Shown: positions 12,791 through 22,150 of the stretch, in pieces
How positions within the stretch are numbered: position 1 is the stretch's first letter
Layout of the letters: every line of letters starts with the position of its first letter
Source of the DNA: Cynocephalus volans
Lineage: Eukaryota; Chordata; Mammalia; Dermoptera; Cynocephalidae
Direction of reading: 5' to 3'
Length of the DNA: 64,000 nucleotides
NCBI RefSeq assembly: GCF_027409185.1
Contig: NC_084464.1
Coordinates: 44,801,095 to 44,865,094, forward strand
The notes under the pieces: generated by a model
Databases searched by the model: none
What the model saw: only the letters and a program-made list of their open reading frames with translations
Told to the model about the DNA's origin: nothing
Made by a program: the position numbers and the translations under genes

Positions 12791-13050
12791 AGGCCAGTGC
12801 ACACCACCCAGAGAGGCCTCCAGGCAGACCCAAGAACTGCCTGGCCGCTGCACCCCAAGGCACCCATGCCAGAGCAGGTAGGCACCGCTGTGGGACCCCC
12901 AGCCCAGGCCAGTATGCACCACCCAGAGAAGCTCCCAGAGAGGCCTGAGGCACCCGCACTGGAGCAGGTAGGCATAGGTGCTGCTGCAGGACTCCCAGCC
13001 CAGGCCAGTCCCCACAGCCCAGAGAAGCCTGAGCCTCCCACCCACAGACA
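12791..13050 (+). repeat. Tandem monomers of the L1 5' UTR
   Basis: Two GC-rich units of about 115 bp begin 'aggccagtgcacaccaccca' and 'aggccagtatgcaccaccca', and a third start, 'aggccagtccccacagccca', follows at about 13001. Monomeric 5' UTR promoters are known from rodent L1s; this resembles that design, truncated at the 5' side. Confidence 0.7.
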
Positions 13051-13121
13051 CCAAGGCAACCATGCTAAATTGGCAGTCCCTGCAGGATCCTAGCCAGACA
13101 TTAGGGTCAAACAAGTGGACC

Positions 13122-14060
13122 ATGAAATCCCCTGCCATGATGACTAAACACCAAAGGAAAGATACCAGAAAATATCAAGGAAATAAGACACCACCAAAGG
13201 ATGATAATAACTTTCAAGATCTAGATCCTATAGAACAGGAAGTCCAGGAAGTGACTGACAAGGAATTTTGAGCAACAATTCTAAGGAAACTAAATGAGAT
13301 ACAAGAAAACTCAGTTAGAAACACACTGAAATGAGGAAAAATATACAGGACCTGAAAGAAGAGATGTACAAAGAAATCAATGCCTAAAAAAGAATGTAGC
13401 AGAGCTTACAGAGCTGAAGAATTCATTCAAGAAAAAAAAAAACACAACAGAGTTCAACAAGCAGGCTAGAACAAGTAGAAGACAATTTCTGACCTTGAAG
13501 ATGGGCAGTTTGAAATAACACAGGTGGACAAAATAAAAGAAAAAAGAATTTAAAACACTGAAGAAAATCTAAGAGAGATAATAGACAACCTTAAGTGCTC
13601 ATATATCCAAATCATGGGTATTCCAGAAGGAGAGGAAAAAGGAAATGGCATTGAAAATATATTCAATGAAATAATGGCAGAAAACTTCCTAGGTATAGGG
13701 AAAGACACAGATCTTCAGATTCAAGAGGCTCAAAGATCCCAAAACATATTCAACCCAAAAAGGTCCTCTCCAAGGCATGTTACAGTCAAATTGGCAAAAC
13801 TCAAAGACAAAGAGAGAATCTTAAAAGCTGTAAAAGAGAAGCGCCAAGTCACCTATAAGGGAGCCCCAATCAGACTAACATCAGACTTTTCATTGCAAAC
13901 CCTAAAAGCCAGAAAAGAATGGGATGATATATTCAAAATACTAAAAGATAAATATTGCCAGCCAAACATACTTTACCCAGCAAGGCTATCCTTCCAAAAT
14001 GAAGGACAAATAGTATATTTCTCAGACAAACAAAAACTGTGGGAGTTCACTACCACATGA
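13122..14060 (+). pseudogene. L1 ORF1 (RNA-binding chaperone), broken
   Basis: The frame opens at the ATG at 13122 (MKSPAMMTKHQRKDT...), stops after about 49 codons, and is disrupted through the coiled-coil part. The C-terminal part is open from 13614 to 14060 (148 codons) and holds typical ORF1p RRM/CTD text such as 'ERILKAVKEKRQVTYKGAPI' and 'YPARLSFQNEGQ'. ORF1p normally trimerises and coats L1 RNA. With the N-terminal half destroyed this is a relic. Confidence 0.85.
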
Positions 14061-14299
14061 CCAGCCTTACAAAAAATTCTCAAGGGAGTACTGGGTTTGG
14101 TACCTGAAAAGGAACCACCACTGCCATAAATACTCAAGAAAAAACAAAACCCACTAGTAAGATAAAAATGCTAACAATAAAGAGGAAAAAAAGTTTATCC
14201 ACCACCCCCAAGAAACCAACAAATATAGAAGACAAACAGAAAATCAGAAAGAAAGGAACAGAAGATACTCAAGACATCCAAACAAAAATCAGTAAAATG

Positions 14300-17200
14300 C
14301 TAGTAGTAAATCAACACCTTTCAATAACAACTCTTACTGTAAAAGGATTAAATTCCCCACTCAAAAGGCACAGACTGACTGAATGGATTAAAAAGGTGGA
14401 CCCAACTATATGCTGCCTTCACCTCACTTGTAAAGACACACATAGACTAAGAGTGAAAGGATGGAAAAAAATATACCATGCAAATAGAAATGAAAAATGA
14501 GGGCCGACCCCGTGGCTCACTTGGGAGAGTGCGGCGCTGGGAGTGCCTAGGCCACGGGTTTGGATCCTATATAGGGATGGCCGGTGTGCTCACTGGCTGA
14601 GCGCAGTGTGGGTGGCACCAAGCCAAGGGTTGCAATCCCCTTACCGGTCACAAAAAGAAAAAAAAATGAGCCAAAGTAGCTATTCTTATATCTGATAAAA
14701 TAGATTTTAAACCAAAAACCCTAAAAAGAGATAAAGAAGGCCACTATTTAATGATAAAAGGATTTATCCATCAAGAATTCATAACAATCATAATACATAC
14801 ACACCCAACATCGGAGCAGCCAGATTTATAAAGCAAACACTATTAGACCTAAAGAATGAGATAGATACTAATATCATAATAGCAGGGGACCTGAACACCC
14901 CACTGTCAATATTGGACAGATCATCTAGGCAAAGAATCAGCAGAGAAACACAAGATCTAAACAACACTTTAGACCAATGGACTTGGGAGACATCTACAGA
15001 ACATTCCATCCAACAACCTCAGAATATCCATTCTTCTCATCAGCACATGGAACATTCTCCACAATAGATCACATGTTAGGTCACAAATCAAGTCTCAACA
15101 AATTCAAAAAAATTGGAATTATTCCATGTATTTTGTCAGATCACAGTGGATCAAAATTAGAAATCAATAACAAGTGAAACTCTGGAAACTATACAAACAC
15201 ATGGAAATTAAACAGCATTCTACTTAATGACATATGTGTCCAAGGAGAAATTAAACAGGAAATCAAAAAATTTACTGAAACTAATGAAAATAATGATACA
15301 TCATACCAAAACCTCTGGGATACTGCAAAAGCAGTACTAAGGGGGAAATTTATTGTATTAAATGCTTACTTCAGAAGAACGGGAAGATGGCAAATAAACA
15401 ACCTGACACTTCACCTTAAAGAACTAGAACAAGAACAATCCAAACCCAAGGTTAACAGATGGAAAGAAATAATTAAGATCAGAGCAGAACTTAATGAACT
15501 AGAAACCCAAAAAATGATACAAAAGATCAATGAATCAAAAAGTTGGTTTTTTGAAAAGATAAATAAAATTGACAAAACATTAGCATGGCTAACTAAAAAA
15601 AGAAGAGAGAAGACCCAAATAACAAAAATTAGAAATGAGAAAGGTGACATTACAACTGATACCTCAGAAATATGAGAAATCATTAGAGACTACTATAAAC
15701 AACTGTGTGCCAACAAATTTGAAAATCTGGAGGAAATGGATAAATTTCTGGACACACACAAACTACTAAAACTGAACCAAGATGTAGAAAATCTGAACAG
15801 ACCAATAACAATAAAAGAGATTGAAGCTGTTATCAGAAGGCTCCCAACAAAGAAAAGCTTAGGACCAGATGGGTTCACTGCAGAACTCTAACAAACCTTC
15901 AAAGAGGAATTGATACCAATTCTCTACAAACTTTTCCAAACGACTGAAACAGAAGCCATTCTCCCAAACTCATTCTATGAAGCAAACATCACAGTGATAC
16001 CTAAACCAGACAATGATACAACAAAAAAAGAAAACTACAGGCCAAAATCCTTGATGAACATAGATGCAAAAATCCTAAATAAAAGACTAGCTAACAGAAT
16101 ACAGCAAAATGTACACAAAATTATCCACCATGATTAAGTGGGATTCATCCCGGGGATGCAAGGTTATTTCAACATATGCAAATCAATAAATGTGATACAC
16201 CACATCAATAAAATCAAAGATCATATGATCATCTCTAGAGATGCTGAAAAAGCATTTGACAAAATTTAACATTCATTCATGATAAAGACTCTCTACAAGT
16301 TAGGTATAGATAGAAAGTATCTCAACATAATTAAAGCCATATATGATAAGCCCAATGCCAATATCATCCTGAATGGAAAAGCTTTTCCCTTAAGAACAGG
16401 AACTAGACAAGGATGCCAACTCTCCCCACTCCTATTCAACATAGTGTTGAAATTACCAGCCAGAGCAATCAGAGAAAAGAAGGAAATAAAGGGCATCCAG
16501 ATTGGAAAAGATGAAGTCAAACCGTCCCTGTTTGCAGATAACATGATCCTATATATTGAACAGCCTAAAGCCTTTATAAAAAACTCTTGGAGTTGATAAA
16601 TGATTTCAGCAAAGTTGCAGGATATAAAATCAACACACAAAAATCAGTAGCTATGCTCCAGCGGTGAACATGGAGAAAAAGAAATCAAGAAAGCAAGCCC
16701 ATTTAAAACAGCCACCAAAAAAATAAAATACTTAGGAATAAAGTTAACCAAGGATATGAAAAATATCTACAATGAGAACTACAAACCACCATTGAGAGAA
16801 TTAAAGAGGACACAAGAAGATGGAAAGATATCCCATGCTCTTGGATTGGAAGAATCAACATTGTGAAAATGCCCATACTAACCAAAGTGGTCTACAGATT
16901 CAATGTGATCCCAATCAAAATTCCAATGAGATTTTTCTCAGAAATGGAGAAAACTATCCAGACATTTATATGGAATAACAAAAGACCATGAACAGCCAAA
17001 GCAATCCTGAGCAAAAAAATAAATAAAACTGGAGGCAAAACATTATCTGACTTTAAACTATACTACAAAGCTATAAAGACCAAAACAGCATGGTACTGGC
17101 ATAAAAACAGACACACAGATCAATGGATTTGAATAGAGAATCCAGAAATCAATCCATACACCTACAGGCATCTAATCTTTGACAAAAGCACCAAGTCTAC

Positions 17201-18050
17201 ACACTGGGGAAGAGACTGCCTCTTCAGCAAATGGTGTTGGGAAAACTGGATATCCATATGCAGGAGAATGAAACTAGACCCATACCTCTCACCATATACC
17301 AAAATCAACTCAAAATGGGTTAAAGAATTAAATATACACGCTGAAACAATAAAACTCCTTAAATAAAACATAGGGGAAACACTCCAGGAAGTAGGATTGG
17401 GTACAGACTTCATAAATATAACCCCAAAAGCACACTGAACCAAAGGAAAAATAAACAAATGGGATTATATCAAACTAAAAAGCTTCTGCACAACAATAGA
17501 AACAATTAACAGAGTTAAAAAACAGCCAACAGAGTGGGAGAAAGTATTTGCAAAATATACATCTGACAAAGGATTAATATCCAGATTAGACAAAGAACTC
17601 AAACAACTTTACAGCAAAAAAAACAAGTAACCCAATTAAAAAATGGCAAAGGAGATGAATAGGCATTTCTCAAAGGAAGATATACGAATGGCCAACAGAT
17701 ACATGAAAAAATGCTCAACATTACTCAGCATCCGGGAAATACAAATCAAAACCACACTGAGGTACTATCTCACTCCAGTCAGGATGGCTAATATCCAAGA
17801 GACTGAGAATGATAAATGCTGGTGAGAATGTGGAGAAAAAGGAACCCTCCTACACTGTTGGTGGGACTGCAAAATGGTGCAACCATTATGGAAATGGTAT
17901 GGAGGTTCCTCAAACAATTACAGATAGATCTACCATATGACCCAGCTATTCCACTGCTGGGAATATACCAGAGGAACAGAAATCATCATATCAAAGGGAT
18001 ACCTGTACTCCAATGTGTATTACAGCACTGTTTACAATAGCCAAGAGTTG
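14300..18050 (+). pseudogene. L1 ORF2 (endonuclease/reverse transcriptase), broken
   Basis: The start region reads 'LTVKGLNSPLKRHRLTEWIK', typical of the L1 endonuclease N-terminus. 'MDLGDIYRTFHPTTSEYPFF' and 'LSDHSGSKLEI' mark the end of the endonuclease domain near 14977-15177. The RT block has '[19 protein letters not shown]' (about 16400) and '[11 protein letters not shown]' (about 16530), where the second catalytic Asp is Asn. The C-terminal segment ends near 18040 with 'LPYDPAIPLLGI'. Many stops and shifts, plus the SINE at 14502, make it dead. Several intervening segments are each open for only 60-105 codons. Confidence 0.85.
14502..14661 (+). mobile_element. tRNA-Ile-derived SINE, dimer
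   Basis: Two units lie in tandem, 'gggccgaccccgtggctcac' and then a second half ending 'cccttaccggtca' and an A-rich tail. A 9-bp target duplication, 'aaaaatgag', lies at 14493-14501 and 14662-14670. It interrupts ORF2 of the L1, so it is younger than that L1. Confidence 0.9.
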
Positions 18051-18502
18051 GAACTAGCCCAAATGTCCATCATCAGATGAGTGGATATGGAAACTGTGGT
18101 GTATCTACACAATGGAATACTACTCAGCTATAAAAAAGAATGAAATACTACCATTCGCAGCAACAAGGATGGACTTAGAAAAAAATTATATTAAGTGAAA
18201 TAAGTCAGGCATAGAAAGAGAAATACCACATGTTCTCACTTATTTGTGGGAGCTAGAAATAAATAAATAAATACACAAACAAATGGGGAGGTAGGGAAGA
18301 AGACACAACAATCACAATTCCTTGAATTTGTTAAGACAAGTGAACAGATATGATGTTGATGGTCAGGAGCAGGGAGAGGAAAGGGGGAGGGAGGAATCAG
18401 TAAAGGGACATTAAAATCAACTACATTGTATATTGATAATAATAATAAAATTAAAATAAAAAATAAAATAATAAATTTTGTTAAGTATATATATAAAAAA
18501 AG

Positions 18503-19616
18503 ACATAAGAAGAGATTTGGATAAATTAAGAGTTGTTACATGCTTTTGGATGGAATGATTTAATATTATAAAGATGTCAAATTTCCCCAGATTAATCTGT
18601 AATTTCAATGTTACCTCAATCAAAATTCCTGTTAAAAAATTTGAGACACTTGATAAACCTAATTTAAAATGTACACGCAATCATAAATGTGTTCAAACAA
18701 AGAAAAAGAAAACAGAGAATTTGTCCTAATGTCATAGTAATCAAAACACTAGGATACTGGCACAAAAAGAGACAAATAGAACACTGGAACAAAACAGATC
18801 TGACACAGACCCATCTGTAATGGGAACTTTCAGTATAATAAAAGAGGCACCACAAGCTTATGAAGAAAAGGTGAACCATTTAGTAGGAGTTGGGAAAACT
18901 GGCCCACTATATGGAGAAAAATGAAACTTGATCATCATCAAACACAAAGATGGATCCCAGCTGAATTAATGGACTAAATGTGAAATTTCAAATGATCTGA
19001 GACCCTGGTTTTGAGGACCATGAAAAATAAAAATAAATGAATGAATAAATAAATAAAACAATCAGAGGTATTTTAAGAGTACAGTATCTTTGAGACCTCA
19101 GTATGAGGAAAACTCCTTTTTTTAAAAAATTACAAAAACAAATGCATGAAATAAAAATATTGATGAAGTTGATTGCAAAATATTAAGGATTTCTGTACAA
19201 AAAAGGAAACCGAGATGGAAGTTGCCAGGTGTCAAATGAGGAGAAAAAAATCGTGATGCCGAAAACAGACAGGGGACTGCTAGTGAGTCTATGCAAGGAT
19301 CTCCTGCAAATAAATAAGAAAAAGACAGGAGCCCACAGTACAAAAATGGACAAAGGATGTGAACCAGCTATTTACAGAAAAGGAACCCCCAGGTGGCTAA
19401 CAAGCATAAAGATAGTCCCAATTACAAACAATTAAAGAAATGCAAATTAAAGCAGCATATTCCTTTATGCACATAAAATTGGCAAAAGTGGATAATGTCC
19501 AGCATTGATGTGGGTTTAGGAGCTGCGAAAATTTCAGGTATTGCTAAAAGAAATACATAGTAGTTCAGCCATTCTACTGCACCGATGGGTAGTACTTAGT
19601 CAAATTAAGGAGTTGC
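18503..19616 (+). mobile_element. Old L1, ORF2 C-terminal part resumed
   Basis: It continues the old L1 cut at 12790, with text such as 'ggatggaatgatttaat', 'tttccccagattaatctgta' and 'caaaattcctgttaaaaaat'. It is diverged and frame-broken. It ends where the VNTR-bearing element begins. Confidence 0.7.
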
Positions 19617-20794
19617 CGGAGCCCACCCAGGGACCCAGGGCAAGGAGAAGGGGAATGGTCCTCACTCCCTCAACCAGGCACACCAAGCCAGTGCTTCAGG
19701 GCCTGCCCAGGGACCCGAGGTATGGAGAAGGGGACTGGACCTCTCTCCCACAACCAGACACACCAAGCCAGTGCCTCGGGGCCCACCCACGGTCCCGGGG
19801 CATGGAGAAGGGGACCGGACCACCCTCCCACAACCAGGCACACCACGCCAGCACCTTGGGGCCCACCCAGGGACCCGAGGCAAGGAGAAGGGGACTGGAC
19901 CTCTCTCCCACAACCAGGGACACTGTGCCAGTACCTTGGGGCCTGCCCGGCCCAGAGGCATGCAGAAGGGGACTGGACCCTCCTTCCACACCAGGCACAA
20001 AACGCCAGCACCTCAGGGCCCACCTGGGTACCTGAGGTATGGAGAAGGGGACCGGACCCTCCTCCCAAAACCAGGCACAGTGCACCAGTAACTCGGGGCC
20101 TGCCCAGGGACCTGGGACATGGAGAATGGAACTGGACCCCTCTCCCACAACCAGGCACATGGCGCCAGCACCTTGGGGCCTGCCCAGGGACCAGAGGCAT
20201 GGAGAAGGGGACCAAACACACCCCACAACCAGGCATACTACCAGTGCCAAGGAGCATGCCAAAAACAGCATCTCCACATGGGTGGCCCACCACAGCCACC
20301 ACAGTAACTATGGCTGCCACAAAAGAGGCTAGACACCACAGCCACCATGCAGATGGTCTGCCAACCACTGGAGTGCATTGACACAAGAAGAGTCACCAAC
20401 AGAGACAAAGAAAAGAAGAGGATGTCTTTCCACAAAACCCATTTCAGAGTGACAGAAGAAGCAGCTGCTCTATGATAATATTGGGGGACCTGATCACATT
20501 GGACAGATCATCTAAGCAACAAGTTAACAAAGTAACCATTATTCTTGCAGAAGGATAGAAGAAATCTAGGCAATTAGAGGGGGGAGGGGGAGGGAATAGG
20601 GGAAGGGGAGAGATTGGAATAATTACGTACTTAAAGAATAATTACGATTTGTAACAATATATATGCTAGTAATATTGATTTAATCAACATATCTCAAAGT
20701 TCAACCCCCAAAAAATGTGTAATCGATTTTGATTCAATAAATAAAATAAATTTTAAAAATAAATAAATAAATAAAATTTGAAAATAAAATTAGA
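19617..20794 (+). mobile_element. VNTR-bearing composite non-autonomous retroelement
   Basis: A perfect 15-bp target duplication, 'aaattaaggagttgc', flanks it at 19602-19616 and 20795-20809. Parts in order: a 5' end 'cggagccc'; eight ~80-bp GC-rich repeats (19621-20250); a spacer with CCACAGCCAC-type text ending near 20402 ('caccaacagagac'); about 95 bp similar to the L1 ORF2 endonuclease region (about 20470-20560, 'ttggacagatcatctaagca'); a G-rich stretch (about 20580-20612); an AT-rich 3' end; and an A-rich tail (20735-20794). There is no long coding frame beyond repeat translation. It resembles hominoid SVA in plan (5' part, VNTR, body, A tail) but shares no sequence with SVA that I can see. 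L1 machinery in trans is the likely mobiliser. Confidence 0.85.
19621..20250 (+). repeat. 80-bp GC-rich tandem repeat (VNTR), about 8 units
   Basis: Units begin with 'gcc(c/t)(a/g)ccc' at 19621, 19701, 19781, 19861, 19941, 20018, 20098 and 20178; spacing is 80 bp except one of 77. Each unit carries 'ggagaagggga' and 'ccacaaccaggcaca' text. The unit length leaves a remainder of 2 when divided by 3, so open frames across the array are by-products of composition. Confidence 0.95.
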
Positions 20795-21175
20795 AAATTA
20801 AGGAGTTGCATCTCCAATGACCCTGCCACCACTTTCTAGGGTACATACATTGCAGAGATACAGGTTCATATAAGAATACAAAAATTGCTTGCAACAGTGG
20901 AGAACCAGAGATAATCCGGGTATACCAGGAGGAGTACAGATAGGTGGATATACAGAGTTGGAAGCAACAGACTGGATGTACAAAATTAGATGTATAAAAT
21001 ATCATTTTGGTTAATTAAAAATACATGTACACTAATACTATATACTATACAGGGTATAATAAATAAAAGGAAACACATTAAACCCATTAGAATGTTTACT
21101 TAACAGGTAGGGGTGAGAGGTTAGATATGGGAGTAAGGATGGGGGACAGAGGGAAAAAATAAGTCAAGAAAAAAC
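20795..21175 (+). mobile_element. Old L1, 3' part resumed
   Basis: After the duplicated target site the L1-like text continues ('ttgcttgcaacagtggagaa' and 'agaccagagataatcc'-like phrases, 'gatgtataaaatatcatttt'), followed by a purine-rich 3' UTR-like stretch (about 21108-21175). It completes the element split at 12790 and 19616. Confidence 0.6.
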
Positions 21176-21459
21176 TTGGAGGTACTAAGATGATAGCACA
21201 CATGACCTGAGTGGAATGATTGACTTAACCCTTTGCATCTGAGGTCCAGTGAATAATAATAATAATGATAATGAATTAGGTATGGTCCTCATCATGGAAA
21301 GATCACTACCTGATGGGAAGAGAATTACAGGATTACAAAAACAGATAAATATATAAAACATGATTAAGTGCTGAGGTAAATAAAAAACTATGGAATCCCA
21401 GAAGGGGCATTTTTGTGTGAGCTTTGCCATTCAGTGAGTCCAAGTAGAGACAGCAAACA

Positions 21460-21465
21460 GTTTAT
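21460..21465 (-). terminator. Candidate DPA1 polyadenylation signal
   Basis: 'tttatt' on the plus strand is AATAAA on the minus strand, about 530 bp downstream of the DPA1 stop codon. The intervening 3' UTR would include the MIR at 21585. Only the hexamer supports it; a nearer, non-canonical site is possible. Confidence 0.3.
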
Positions 21466-21584
21466 TAGGTACCTGTCACACTGTTTTACAATGATGTATA
21501 AAATATGGATCTTGCTCCACTGCTAGTCTATGGGCTCTTGGAGAGCTGGGACTTGGTCTTTTTCTTAAAATAGGGGTATAGGGC

Positions 21585-21845
21585 AGTGTTAAGCAAACAC
21601 CTTGGATCCAGACTTCCTGGGTTTGAATGCTAGCCCCACTACTTCCCGGCTGTGTGACCTTGGTCAAGCTGCTGATGTCTCTGTGTATATAAGAAGATAA
21701 AAGTATCTCTCGTGTGTAAAATGGCTGCAATAATAGTACCTACCTCATAGAGTATTTGTGAGGATTAAATGTAATTAACAAATGTAACTGCTCAGATCAG
21801 AATAATGCCTGGGCATATCAAGCACTCAAATTATCAGTGTTGTTG
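21585..21845 (+). repeat. MIR
   Basis: It follows the MIR order: 'ggatccagacttcctgggtt', 'ggctgtgtgaccttggtcaa', 'gtaaaatggctgcaataata', 'gtacctacctcatagagta' and 'tgaggattaaatg'. It lies just 3' of DPA1. Confidence 0.9.
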
Positions 21846-21995
21846 TTGTTATGCAGCTCCATGCTTTTAACCATTAAGAAATCAATGTGCACTTATCAAA
21901 TTGAATTTTTCCTTCTTTCCTTTATATACTATACATCCTAGGCTCCCTCCTCTTTTCCTCTGACTGTATCCTAAGACTCCCACCTCCACAGTAAC

Positions 21996-22150
21996 TCACA
22001 GGGGGCCCTGGGCCCGGGGGTCGTGACCAGAACGCAGAGCCTTTATGATGAGGATGGTGCCAGTGACGATGCCCACCAGACCTGCCACCAGGCCCAGGGC
22101 GCAGACCACAGTCTCCGTCGTCTCAGCCACCTGGATCGGCTCCTGGGCCT
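21996..22150 (-). CDS. DPA1: DPA1 exon 4 (connecting peptide, membrane helix, tail)
   Basis: The acceptor is 'cattacccccag'. The membrane span is '[20 protein letters not shown]', with glycine-rich GxxxG spacing that helps pairing with the beta chain. The stop is TGA at 21998-21996. A possible 3' UTR donor, GGAG/GTGGGA, lies just beyond. Confidence 0.94.

Larger units (their letters stand above)
12791..18502 (+). mobile_element. Younger L1, near full length, inactive
   Basis: The element has a GC-rich 5' region with two tandem monomers (about 12791-13050), an ORF1 region from about 13122 to 14060, ORF2 from about 14300 to 18050, a purine-rich 3' UTR (18370-18400) and an A-rich tail (about 18445-18500). 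A 7-bp repeat 'acataag' flanks it at 12784-12790 and 18503-18509, which is short and only tentative as a target duplication. ORF1 has an early stop at about 13269. ORF2 is broken repeatedly, and the RT catalytic block reads FADN instead of FADD near 16535. A tRNA-Ile SINE sits within ORF2. The copy cannot code for its own movement. Confidence 0.9.

Noticed and set aside
13614-16596. An active L1
   Set aside because: ORF1 has an early stop, ORF2 is split many times, the RT motif is altered and a SINE interrupts ORF2.
19621-20250. Regular repeats as a CRISPR array
   Set aside because: The units are contiguous with no unique spacers, and this is a mammalian genome.
19541-20386. Long open frames (164 to 238 codons, both strands) over 19.5-20.4 kb
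   Set aside because: They are translations of the 80-bp GC-rich array; the frame survives because of composition, and several frames on both strands are open at once.
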